Below, piece by piece: positions 1-9,955 of a stretch of DNA of 64,000 nucleotides. The stretch is from Quercus robur (lineage: Eukaryota; Streptophyta; Magnoliopsida; Fagales; Fagaceae). The notes beneath the pieces are model-generated. The model searched no databases. It saw only the letters and a program-made list of their open reading frames with translations, and had not been told where the DNA came from. The stretch covers positions 3,534,001-3,598,000 of the forward strand of contig NC_065537.1 of the NCBI RefSeq assembly GCF_932294415.1. The letters run 5' to 3'. Within the stretch, counting starts at the first letter, position 1. The number at the start of each line of letters is the position of its first letter. Position numbers and translations under genes: made by a program.

Positions 1-151
1 TGTTCACATATCATTTCTTAAAAAAAAAAAAAAAAAAAAGTGGAATAGAATTGTGGCAATGGCATTGCCGAAACAGGAGGGAAATATTGTGGCAATGGCA
101 TTGCCACAATTCCATTCCACTTTTTTTTTTTTAAGAAATGATATGTGCACA
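1..151. repeat. Hairpin MITE, cut by or starting at the window edge
   Basis: The first 21 bases, containing CACATATCATTTCTTAA, recur as the reverse complement at 131-151. The inner arms around GGCAATGGCATTGCC also pair across a centre near 80. Both arms carry an A or T homopolymer at the same place. This is a short non-autonomous inverted-repeat element of about 150 bp. Its left end may lie outside the window, so no target duplication can be read. Confidence 0.75.
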
Positions 152-411
152 CAATTTTTACAATATTTTTACAACAAATTTTAAATGGCCGATTATTATT
201 TGTAAAAATAAGCGTGTAAAATAGAAAAAGTAGGTTTTAAGTATAAAATAAACGGAATCTTATACACAATTTGATGTAATTGCTCTGAGTATGTGAAATA
301 AATATTTCCCAAAAAAAAAAAAAAATTGTAAAGAGATGTTTATGTCAATAAGGTATTCTATTGCCCTTTTGCCAATAATAGTAGACTTCTAATGGTTTTT
401 GGGATAGTTTA
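152..411. other. AT-rich non-coding stretch with an element relic
   Basis: Bases 213-285 resemble the right end of the PIF/Harbinger-like element at 1972-3153: both have a GTGTAAAATAGAAAAAGTAG block followed by an ATTGCTC-like end. This is probably a decayed end of the same family. Nothing else is recognisable. Confidence 0.5.
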
Positions 412-550
412 GGGTCCATTTGGTAGCTCATTTCAAACAACTTTTTGCGCGTTTTAAACACACTTACACATATTTTTACACTTTTTCTCCCACACGTATA
501 TCAAAAACATCCAAACAACATTATTCAAACTCCTCGACGAAACACCCCCT
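412..550. repeat. Small repeat family R1, copy 1
   Basis: A block of about 140 bp bounded by a TTTGGTA-type left end and an AAACACCCCC right end. Inside are CACACTTACACATATTTTTAC and CACACGTAT-like segments. The same architecture recurs at 1045, 1349, 3335, 20942, 21658 and 22680. It is non-coding and MITE-like; its superfamily is unknown. Confidence 0.6.
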
Positions 551-1044
551 TTAATGTTTGTGTGTTTGTTTTAGTTTATTTTCCACTTACCTAACCAAAA
601 AAATATTAGTTTATTTTCTCTTTATTTATAGTTTTTTTGTAATCGATTTTTTTAACAAGGGTGACTTCCCAATAAGTTTAGGGTGGTCACAAATTTTGGA
701 TAAAGTTTAACCACAAACTTGATTATAGTTTTGTAGACTCAAGCTGCAACTCTACTCAATATTTTTGTATTTAATGTAAATTTCGATAAATCCACTATTA
801 AATTATATTTTCTTTGTATATTATTCAAATTTGCAAAATTTCAAGAAAATCAAAAATTAATAGATATGTCATCAATTAAATGTTTAAATTTTAAGTTTTT
901 ATAGTCTAAAATTAATTTGTTACTAAGAGTAATAAAGTAACTGATTTTATTACATATGAACTATTTAAGATCAATATTTAGGTTCAAGTCATGCTCAAGT
1001 CTAACTTCTATGCCCATCAAAAAAAGAAAGAAAAAGAAGTCTAT
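551..1044. other. AT-rich non-coding stretch
   Basis: No gene seen. Bases 680-930 weakly resemble the element at 3669-4093, sharing the AAGTTTA...TGTAGACT...CAACTCTACTCAAT pattern, so this is probably a decayed relative. Confidence 0.4.
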
Positions 1045-1193
1045 GGCCCGTTTGGTACATGCGTTTAAAAACTGAAAATTGTAGTTTGAAAACATTTGTG
1101 AAAATATGTGTGGGTGAAAAAATGTGTAGAAATACATGAAATGCTGTTTAAAAACTAAAAATGGTTGTTTGGAAACACAAACCAAACACCCTC
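1045..1193. repeat. Small repeat family R1, copy 2 (opposite orientation)
   Basis: Runs from GGCCCGTTTGGTACATGCG to AACCAAACACCC. It matches the reverse complement of the copies at 20942 and 21658. The two ends are imperfect inverted repeats (TTTGGTA/ACCAAA). Confidence 0.65.
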
Positions 1194-1348
1194 CTACCTT
1201 CTACGAAAATCTTTTCACTTTCCTCTAAGTTTTTCTATATTAAAGATTTTGTTTTCATGACTAAAATGGAACAATGGAAGTGTTTGAATTAATCTTGATT
1301 TTGCTAGTTATTCCCATCTAAATAAATGATTCAATGAAAAAAACTGAG

Positions 1349-1486
1349 GCCCTCTTTGGTAGGTGTGTTCTAACACACATTTTTATATTTTAAACAACGT
1401 CACACACTTTTTCATACACTTTTTTATCTACATGTATATCAAAAATACTGAAACAACATTACTTAAACTCCTTTACCAAACTCCCG
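1349..1486. repeat. Small repeat family R1, copy 3
   Basis: Runs from GGCCCTCTTTGGTAGGTGTG to TTTACCAAACTCCC, with the internal family blocks (CACACTTTTTCATACAC, CATGTATATCAAAAATACT) in order. The reading frame across it is accidental. Confidence 0.6.
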
Positions 1487-1968
1487 AAATATCTATTTCT
1501 AATGAATCTAATGAAAACCAAAGCTTACTGGTAACAAAAGAGGGCACCCTCATGATAACATTATCCTTATTCTTCGTATCATTTGTCCCAGTCGAACTAG
1601 ATTCATTTGTCCCATTAGGAAGTTGGCATTGAGGGTGATTGGGTCCTACAATTTAGATATGCTTGCCAGAAGATCTTCTAGATTGTATCATTACATTCTG
1701 CTTAACGATGGGATGGATTGAACGGCAACGGTGAAGATTAATTCCAATCACACCTTTGCTAAGTTAAAACTTAAAAATAACAAAATAAAACATAAGATTT
1801 TGGGCCATTTGGTATTTTCAGTTGTTTTGTAACGCTGGCTACAGTAAAATTGTCAGGAACGCAGCAAAGTGCAAACTCAATATTGATAAGATTTTTAACT
1901 ACATGTCCTCGTCTCACTGGTGGGAATCCCATGCCTTATCTTCAAAAATATATTTTTTTATCCCCTCG
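1487..1968. other. Non-coding, nothing recognised
   Basis: No coding pattern, tRNA-like box or repeat ends could be assigned. Short open frames here have no recognisable protein features. Confidence 0.4.
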
Positions 1969-2100
1969 TTAGAGCATCCACATCAGTGGGTGGATATTCT
2001 TCTATAATACAAAAACTTCCTCATTTTACACATTTTGGCCAAAAAACCTCCCCCATCAGCTCATGAAAACCTATATAAAATCATCTAAAAATTTCCATAC

Positions 2101-2128
2101 AGTAACCGTGCATATATACACGGTTACT
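2101..2128. repeat. Perfect 10-bp palindrome
   Basis: AGTAACCGTG, then an 8-base AT spacer, then CACGGTTACT, which is an exact inverted repeat. It lies inside the Harbinger-like element next to TATA-like sequence. It could form a cruciform or bind a dimeric protein; that is inference. Confidence 0.7.
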
Positions 2129-2344
2129 GTAGCTCGTCTATACATTATTATAATAATTTCTAATTTCGCTCGTTTTTTTCTCTCTCTTCTCCATCTGCAC
2201 AACCAACACCACCATCATCATCAACTGCTTCTTCCTCTTATACACACACTCCCACAGTCAAAATCAAAAATCAACCACAAAAATCAAAAATCAATCACAA
2301 AATCAACAACAAAATCACCCAGAAACACCACAAAACCAAACACA

Positions 2345-2760
2345 CCCACACACGGACACACCAACGGAGACAGAGAGAGTGGATCGAAACTTGTGGCAGA
2401 TCGGCGTGCTTAGATCGAAGTGCTTGGATCGGCGTTCTTCTCGCCGTGCTTGGATCGGAGACAGAGAGAGTGGATCGACGCTTGTGGCGGATCGGCGTAC
2501 TTGGATCGGCTTTCTTCTCGCCGTGCTTGGATCGGAGTTCTTCTCTCCGTGCTTGGATCAGAGACAGAGAGAGTGGATCGGCGCTTATGGCGGATCGGCG
2601 TGCTTGGATCGGCGTTCTTCTCGCCGTGCTTGGATCGGAGACAGAAAGAGTGGATCGAAAGTTCTTCTCGACACCGTGCTCCCTGCTCGGATCGGAGACA
2701 GAGAGAGTGGATCGGAGTTCTTCTCGGCGCTGTGCTCCCTGCTTGGATCGAAAGTTCGGA
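2345..2760. repeat. Tandem array with GGAGACAGAGAGAGTGGATC unit
   Basis: The motif GAGACAGAGAGAGTGGATCG (with one GAAAGAG variant) occurs about five times, separated by variable GGATCGGCGT...CTTCTCGCCGTGCTTGGATCG blocks of 55-115 bp. All three forward frames stay open because the repeat lacks stop codons. The predicted peptides (ADRRAWIGDRESGS-like) are low-complexity and shift register between units, so this is a minisatellite in a transposon, not a gene. Confidence 0.75.
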
Positions 2761-3156
2761 ATTTTTGGAATAGAGAGGAGTGAAAATCTTGGAATAAACT
2801 CTAGAACAGAGTCTCGTGAGTGGAGAGAGAGAGAGAGGCTCGTGAGTGGAGAGTGGAGAGACCGGGTATGGAGAGATAGACCGTGAGGGAGAGACCGGGT
2901 ATGGAGAGATAGAAGAGAGAGAGAAAGAAATTAGAAAATATGATACAGGGAGAGGGAAAGCGCGTTAAAAACGGGTATATGGGTTAGGTGGAAAATAATA
3001 AAATAATTAAGAAAATTGATTATTTAAATAAAAGAGGTGATAGAATAGATGAACTGATGTGGGTGTTTTGTAAAAATGATGGTGTAAAATAGAAAAAGTA
3101 GGTTTTTGGTGTAAAATAGACGGAATCTTTTAGACGAGCTGATGTGAATGCTCTTA

Positions 3157-3334
3157 GTTGCTAGGCAACCAGTACGTTATAATTGAGACATTGACCGAAT
3201 ACAAGTCAAGCTCTTTATTATTGAACAGTTGTGAGCTGTGATACATTCATTTGTGACTTTTTAATTAGCACATACCTGGTATATGGTACGTCTCACCCCT
3301 AAATTGTAAAGGAAAAGGATTTACCTCAAATTAA
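3157..3334. other. Non-coding spacer
   Basis: Unique-looking AT-rich sequence between two repeats; no feature recognised. Confidence 0.4.
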
Positions 3335-3618
3335 GGGGGTGTTTAGTCGTGATGTTTAAATAATAATTTTTAGTATCTAAAAGGTTATTTGGTAGTGTAA
3401 TTAGAACAATAATTTTCAGTGTTTAAATATTATTACTCATATTTTTATATACTTTTTCACCTACACATATTTTTAAAAAATACAAACAACGTTATTAGAA
3501 TAAAGTTACCAAACACCCCCTAAATATTATAACACATATTTTTATAACATTTTTTAACCACATGTATTTTTACAACACTTAAACAACAATACTAGAAATC
3601 TCTAACCAAATGGGCCTT
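3335..3618. repeat. Small repeat family R1, copy 4 (composite)
   Basis: GGGGGTGTTTAGTCGTGATG to GTTACCAAACACCCCC (3335-3520) is one copy with good inverted ends. It is followed directly by a partial second copy ending CTAACCAAATGGGCC at about 3615. Confidence 0.65.
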
Positions 3619-3668
3619 AAGTTAGAGTAACTTCCATAAAAATATACACATGTTAGGCTTATATTTAA

Positions 3669-4093
3669 GGACAAAGTTTAGCTAAGGCTACAACCTTACT
3701 AAATAAAATAACAATTACTATATATTTTGAAAATACAACCGTTAAATTCCATATTCTTTACGTTCTTTTTTTTTTTTTTGAATTTAAAAAAAAAAAATTT
3801 TTTTACGTTCTTAATACACATATCAAATTTTGTGTCAATCGGATATTATTTTACTATATGATCAATAAACTTATATTTTATGTATAATTTCAAACTACAA
3901 AAACTTGTAATTTAAATAATTTATTAATGACATAGTTATTGATCTTTAATTTTATAGAAATTTTGCAAGTATGGAGGATATAAGAAGAATATGTAATCCA
4001 ATTGTAGATTTGTTCAAATTTACTTCTAATAAAAAGTTATTGAGTAAAGTTGTAGACTTAAGTTATAATCAATTTTGTAGCTAAACTTTTTCC
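3669..4093. mobile_element. Inverted-repeat element, about 425 bp
   Basis: The left end GGACAAAGTTTAGCTAAGGC and the right end GTAGCTAAACTTTTTCC form imperfect terminal inverted repeats. The subterminal CTACAACCTTACTAA / TTGAGTAAAGTTGTAG also pair. There is no coding content. A MITE of unknown superfamily; no clear target duplication. Confidence 0.6.
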
Positions 4094-4748
4094 TATATTT
4101 AAATTAAAACTTTCTTATCCAGATTGAATTTTTCACCAAATGACCACTTGATATGCATACATTTTGTAGGAGTTGCTGCAACTTAATATAATGGACCTCT
4201 ATACATTAATTAACTTCCTTGAATGTTTAATGAGTGAGAAATGAATTTTATGAATTTGAAAATGAAAGTTCAATTAGTGTGAAAACACTAATGCTTGTTT
4301 AGACCTCAAATTTTAAATTATGACTTAATTGCTTTTACTCTAACTTATCTAAGTGCGGAACAAGAGTAAATGAAACGCAATAAACTGGAACACCACTCTA
4401 AGCCATAGGCAAGTACAATAAGTGATAAATATAAAGTTTAAAGAGTAGCGAAGAGAAATGCAAACAAAAGATAACACCAAGATGTGTTATCGAGGAGAAA
4501 ATCAAAGTATTTGGCGAAAAATCTCTATATGGCCCTAAAAGCTGAAATCGATCCACTAATAAATAAGTTAGAGTACACGAATATTAAAAAGACCCTCCAA
4601 ACCTAATCTAAGACATGTAAAGTTCTTTAAAAAAAAAAAACTTATAGAGGATGATAGGGATATATATTTCATGAGCATATATCTTTTAGCTAATGTTGTT
4701 GTCAAAAAGATTCATAACGTGTTCTTTTATAGTAATCAATGTCCTTTG
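4094..4748. other. Non-coding, possible retrotransposon relic
   Basis: Sequence around 4340-4620 (GATAACACCAAGATGTGTTA, CGGAACAAGAGTAAATG) looks like decayed retroelement non-coding sequence. No protein domain, LTR pair or target duplication is visible, so this is only suspicion. Confidence 0.3.
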
Positions 4749-4757
4749 TTTTTTTTA

Positions 4758-4907
4758 GGGTAAATTCCACAAACCTGCCTGAAGTTTGTGATAATACCCC
4801 ATTAGGTCCAAAGCATTCTAAAATCAACCAATTTAATCCTCAAAAGACAATTTTGTCCCTAAGCTTCTTTCTCTTTCTCAAATCTGTCTTCGTTCCTCTC
4901 CCTTTCT

Positions 4908-4940
<33 letters not shown>

Positions 4941-5777
4941 GATTTCTCTCTCAAAACCCATCGCCGAACAGCCACTAACCACCACACTCATATCACCCAC
5001 ACCCACTCTGTCTCTGTTAATCTCCTCTCTCTCTTCTCTGAGTTCTCTCTCAAATCTCTCTCTAAACCCAATCAAAAAAAATATCCATTTCAAAAACCCA
5101 TCTTCTTCGTCTTCTTCTTGCTCGCCTAGGGAGAATCCACGTCCTCTTTGGGAGCTAGACCAGCGCCGGAGTCTCGGCCTGAGCCTCAAGCAGCTCCTTT
5201 GGCAAGAAAACCTTCTCTCTGCTTTCTCTCAGCTTTCTCCCTCTCACGCCCTAACGCTTCAACTCTCTTTGTCTCGTGATTTTGGGTGAAGGAGGAGCAG
5301 CAATTGAGGAGTAGATCGGTGAGTTGTGTTTTGGGTGGAAGTGGATTATGATTTTGGGTAGGTAAGTGGATTAAAATAAACTTTGTTGGTTTTTGGGTGG
5401 AACCGTGGCAGTGGCAGTGGTAGTGGTTCCATTCTGATGGTTGTGGGTGGTATGGTTTTGCTGGGAGGTGGTTTTCCTAGCCGGCTATGGTGTGGGTGAT
5501 ATGGGTTTTGCTAGGCAATGGGTGTGGGTGATATGAGGGTGGTGGTTAGTGGCTTTTCTAGTGGCTGTTGGGTGGTGGGTTTTGAGAGAGAGATTTGAGG
5601 GAGAGATCTGAGCGAGAGAGAAAGAGGAGAGAAGGGGAGAGGAACAGAGACAGATTAGAGAAAGAGAAAGAAAGTTAGGGACAAAATTGTCTTTTTGGAC
5701 TAAATTGGTAAGTTTTAGAATGTTATGGACCTAATTGGTATTATCACAAACCTCAAGTAGGTTTGTGGAATTTACCC
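4758..5777. mobile_element. Foldback MULE-like element with 9-bp TSD
   Basis: Left end GGGTAAATTCCACAAACCTG and right end GTTTGTGGAATTTACCC are inverted repeats. Pairing continues inward: ACAATTTTGTCCCTAAGCTT against its mirror near 5676, and the CAGCCACTAACCACCAC block near 4970 against its mirror near 5550. Flanks are TTTTTTTTA at 4749-4757 and again at 5778-5786, a nine-base duplication as expected of Mutator-like elements, although it is low complexity. There is no transposase. CT- and GA-rich arms carry the accidental open frames. Relatives lie at 22972 and about 44690-45030. Confidence 0.75.
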
Positions 5778-5786
5778 TTTTTTTTA

Positions 5787-6317
5787 TTACCACCTATAGG
5801 CTTCACGTTAGCATCAATCATTGACATTAGTGTTTTCATGGGGCCGTCGTACTTTTCCATCTACCAATTAACAAAATGTGTCTTTTAAGTTTTTAACAAA
5901 CATTTATTATTTAAAAGGGATTCTCAAAAAAAAAAAAAAATTAAAAGAATAAGGATCTTTTTAAAATATGAAGACCGAAAACTACATGTGTAACTAAAGC
6001 AATTGTTATAAAAAAATAAATAAAAAAAAAGGGAAAAAAAGGAAATTACATTGCCCACATGTGGGTTATCGAAAAATACTTTGTTTATCTGTAATTTAAA
6101 AATTGGCACTTCACCCACTTAAAATTAGTTCTATTTGTCTCTTGTTACCCACCTCTATTAAAAACAAGTGTAAAATTTGTATTTTTGTTACCTTTTTATA
6201 TCTCTCATCTCAAAATATAAAAAAAACTAAGATGTAAAACCTAACTTTTCCTTCTTCTTTTCATATATTAACTTTTAGATCTTCTATTTTAACAAATTAA
6301 GAATTCTGACGAGGGCT
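5787..6317. other. AT-rich non-coding stretch
   Basis: No gene or bounded repeat recognised. The segment at 6150-6300 (serial TTTTAGATCTTC, TCTCTCATCTC) is mirrored in inverted form near 7090-7290 and 10540-10740, so an old inverted repeat flanks the start of the duplicated unit. Confidence 0.4.
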
Positions 6318-6570
6318 GTCTCTATTTGCAACCCAAACTATAGTCTTAATTGGGATATTTGTACCATATTCCTAAATATAGATCACCAGAACCTCCGGCA
6401 CTGAAGAAGCCAAAGTTCAAATTTTTGGCCCCATGATAAAACAATGTTTGGCTATCATTCATGGACTGTGTTGCAGTTATGCTGTCAGCTGCAATTGAAC
6501 TTTTTGGAAACAAGAATATCAAAGAGAAAGAAATAGTGAGAAATAAGAGGCTGTCTTTCTGCTTCTCCAT
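6318..6570 (-). pseudogene. 5' fragment of a G-type lectin S-receptor-like kinase
   Basis: Read on the minus strand from the ATG at 6570, it gives a signal peptide (MEKQKDSLLFLTISFSLIFL) and then the start of a bulb-type mannose-binding lectin domain: DSITATQSMNDSQTL, then NFGFFSAGGSGDLYLGIWYK. A one-base deletion after IWYK shifts the frame. The following family motif NIPIKTIVWVANRDSP is in the next frame, and the sequence ends soon after. The rest of the ectodomain, the transmembrane segment and the kinase are absent. In intact relatives this is a plasma-membrane receptor of about 800 residues. Here only the first 80 or so codons survive, so it cannot work. Confidence 0.85.
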
Positions 6571-7881
6571 CAGTTTCTTGATCTTTCATTTTAACTTGCT
6601 CAAATAAATCTCATGCCTCAACTTTTTCATCTAATTCAAAGTGTAAAGTTGAATGCTTTTAAGGCATGTAATATACCTGCTAAAGAATGCAAAGACTTTG
6701 TCGAGTGCAGAATAGTTGTATGTCATGGGCCCGGCCTTCCATATAATGGAAGTCTCAATTGCCTTCCACTTCAATTGCCAGGAAGATCGATTAGAAAACA
6801 GAAAACTCTACATATAATAATAATTTGTTAATAAAATTCCTGAGTCACTTCAATAATTCAACAGGAAATATGCAAACTTTATATGCATGAAAGATTGATA
6901 TATGTGCTAATATTAAAACTAAAATCGACTTGCAAAAACTCAGACCATTGGTGTTCCTATGTTGGCATGGAAAGTTCATAGTAAAGTGACAGTTCAACAC
7001 GGGCTCATTTGTGATTAACATCATTTTTACAAATTGAAATTATGCGTTTTCATGGTGAAGTTTTCCGGTTTAGGTGAGGAAATGCATAATTTAAAATTTT
7101 AATGTGTTAAAATAGAAGATCTAAAAATTGATACATGAAAATAAGTCGCAAAAGTTATTATTAAATTTGTATAAAACCTAGCTTTTAGATCTTCTTTTCC
7201 CTTGAATTTTTTTATTTTTGTTTTTTATGTTTTGAGAGGAGAGAGACCTAAAAGGATAACCAAAGATACAAATTTACCACTATTTTTAATAGAGGTAGGT
7301 AACAAAAGACAAACGGAACTAACTCGAGGTAAGTAAAGTGCTAATTTTTAAACTACAAGTAGGTAAAATATTTTTCGGGCAAACCATAAGTTGGTAAAGT
7401 GTAATTTCTCCAAAAAAATTTACATACAAAGATCTACTGTCACTACCTGAGGCGGGGGGATTTGGAGAAACTTTTGCTCAATGCTCATGCGTTTAGTTGT
7501 CTAGGGTCTTAAATTTAATTACTCTTACTCAGGTTCAAGAATTACGTACTACTCTTAAATAATTCTCAATGTCATAGTACTCTTACTCAAGGATCAAGAA
7601 TTACTAGTCTTTATTCTTACCGATGCCAAGTATTTTAAGAATAGAGTAACTAATGTATTAATAAAATATGATGAATTGATTCAAAAAAATTTCTTCTTTT
7701 AAAAAAAAAAATAGAAACGATAGAATTTTAGGGATGAAAAAATGTAGAAAAAGATTAAAAATAACATTAGTAAAAGTAGTTGAAAAAGACATGTCAATTA
7801 AATAAATGGCAGAAATTATGATTTCATGATCACTTTCTCATTAGAAAATAAAATTAGGACTGCAAATATATTAAAATGTAG

Positions 7882-7882
7882 G

Positions 7883-7911
<29 letters not shown>
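7882..7911. repeat. (AT)n microsatellite
   Basis: About 14 AT/TA units inside unit A. Unit B keeps only a short ATATATAT at the same place. Confidence 0.9.
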
Positions 7912-7915
<4 letters not shown>

Positions 7916-8706
7916 TAGTCTTGGTTACCTTTTTGAGGATTCATAGCAGAACCAAAATTTTTGGAATTAAGACTTTGCTATTGTTATATTTGCTATTCTA
8001 ATTCAAGACAATCACGAAATATCATACACTATTTTTTTTACCATTCCAAGGCAAAGTCACACGAGTAACATGTCACAACACTTTACGATCTTTTTATTTT
8101 TGGTTGAAAATGGATATTAATAGTTGCTGAAGAACTCTATACATCTTAATTAAAAAAAGTAGATGGTGTCAATTTAGCTACAATTGGTTGTATACAAGGA
8201 ACATTGAGGATTAATGAAATCTGTTGACTAACTCTTTAATAATTAACCATAAAAAACAAAATAAAATAAAATAAATTTCTTTAACAATTTCTCGATAGGA
8301 CAGTCAACACCCTTGAGATTTAGGTGAATGCCAGTCAAGTCCAAAAATTTTCAAAACTGACCAACTTGATGTCAATTCACCAAAAATTATAAATCCATTA
8401 TTCAGAAAATTAGTCCCAAACAAAAAACCCAATAAACATTGATTTTTACAATGGATATAAAATCTCATAATTTACAAGTCAAAAAATTATTTGAATTTTA
8501 TGTAGATGTAAAATAAATCCTTATAATTAATATGATTTTATTATGATTTCTAGATAATGGGAAAGTCAACTATTGTGACAATTGAGTACGACATTTTTAA
8601 CCGTCACAATAGACCATTTGTGTTTATAGAAATATTTTTTTGGTTTTTGGCAGCGTTTTTAAAACACCGCAGAAAGCCTTTTTTTTGGTAGTGCAATGGC
8701 ATGACA

Positions 8707-9016
8707 GTCACACATAACCTTATTCCATGGACAAAAATTTGTACCATTTATCCAGGAATATGTCTTAGCAAATGATTGAATTCCATGAAATAAAATCACA
8801 AATGTAATTCTTCTCAAAAAAAAAAAAAAAAAAATTCACGATGAAATGAAATTGAATTGTCATGGGGAAGTAAAAATGAATTCTTGAATTGGAGGAAAGC
8901 AGAACTTTGGATGCCATAATGATAATTAATGGCAAGGATGAAGGAGAAGAAAAAGATTAGAAAGCAAGAGTAAGAAGGAAGAAAGTGGCCTTGGTATAGC
9001 CATAAGGAGTGTCCCC
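8707..9016 (-). pseudogene. Receptor-like protein (LRR type) 5' fragment, copy A
   Basis: The minus-strand ATG at 9016 opens a signal peptide (MGTLLMAIPRPLSSFLLLLS). After a frame break come AFLQFKNSF and, past an A-run, the LRR N-terminal cap motif ending W-NGTN-C-W---V-CD. This order (signal peptide, ALLQFKNSF, SW.NGTDCC.W.GV.CD) is that of plant Cf/EIX-type receptor-like proteins. No leucine-rich repeats follow, the poly-A/T run replaces part of the cap, and frames are broken, so this is a dead fragment. Related copies lie at 11594 and 16596. Confidence 0.75.
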
Positions 9017-9436
9017 ATATTTCTTTCATTAAGAGACATTGAGGAGTTTTTTATTTATTTTTTGTTATAATTATTAATGGGCACTAGAAAGAGATAAGGA
9101 TGGAGATGACACAGGTACATATTTGTTATTTATATGATTCTTTTTTCTTTTCTTTTTTTGAGAAAGTGTGATTTATATGATTCTAATTTTTTTTTTTTAA
9201 AAACCATATTTATTATTTATATATGTCATTATGCGCCCCGGGGGGCACCTTGATTGCCGGCCAAAAAGTGCTTTAACAATGTTTTGACAAAAATGTTAAA
9301 GGTATTACAAGTTGTACCACATCAAACATACAAATTTATAGCACAATAAGTATGATTATGGGCTTCAATTAGCTCAAAAATATATATTTAAATTGTCTCT
9401 TTATAATTTGTAAGTTAAATATAGTAAACTTGCAAC

Positions 9437-9955
9437 TAGTACCCATAGAATGTATTACTTTTTTCTTTTCTTTTTTTCCTTATTTCTTTGATAAATATTT
9501 GGCATGATTAGGAGACTATGGTCCTCGTTGGAAGCTACTTTAAAAGTGCTCATAGCATGTATCACTTCTTCTTTTTATTTTTTTATTTTTAAAAAATATT
9601 TGGCAAAATTAGAAGACTTTGGTCCTCGTTAAAAGCTACTTTAAAGTACCCTTAGCATGTATTACTTTTTCTTTTTTCTTTTTTTTAAATATTTGGCATG
9701 ATTAAAGGACTTTGTCCTCGTTGAAAGTTACTCTAAAATGTATTGCCTTTTCTTTTTCTTTTTTTTTTTTCTTTTTTCTTTTTTAATTATTTGGCATGAT
9801 TAAAAGACTTTGGTCCTCGTTGGAAGCTACTTTATAGTACCAATAGCATGTATTACTTTTTCTTTTTCTTTTTCTTTTTCGTTTTTCTTTTTCTTTATTA
9901 TAAATATTTGGCATGATTAGAAGACTCTAGTCCTCATTGGAATCTATTTTAATTA
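9437..9955. repeat. Minisatellite, about 5 units of about 100 bp (unit A)
   Basis: The unit is roughly CATGTATTACTTTTTC, a CT-rich tract, AAATATTTGGCATGATTA, GAAGACTTTGGTCCTCGTTG, GAAGCTACTTTAAAGTACC. Five diverged copies are seen here, five in unit B and one in unit C. Confidence 0.85.

Larger units (their letters stand above)
1972..3153. mobile_element. PIF/Harbinger-like non-autonomous element, TSD TTA
   Basis: The left end GAGCATCCACATCAG is mirrored by the right end CTGATGTGAATGCTC. Both flanks are TTA (1969-1971 and 3154-3156), the three-base target duplication typical of PIF/Harbinger elements. The subterminal regions also pair (TTTTACAC...CTACTTTTTC type). No transposase is present. 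The interior holds a G+C-richer tandem array (2345-2760) and a purine-rich tail (2820-2960). It is therefore a long MITE-like element that has amplified foreign or internal sequence. Confidence 0.75.

Noticed and set aside
2379..2886. Overlapping open frames of 117-146 codons in three frames
   Set aside because: All arise from a stop-free tandem repeat inside a transposon; no domain, no codon bias, and the register changes between units.
8814..9029. A small secreted or membrane protein from the F-rich open frame
   Set aside because: It reads partly out of frame through a decayed receptor-like protein 5' end and ends in a poly-A/T run; equivalent frames in units B and C differ, so there is no conservation of the product.
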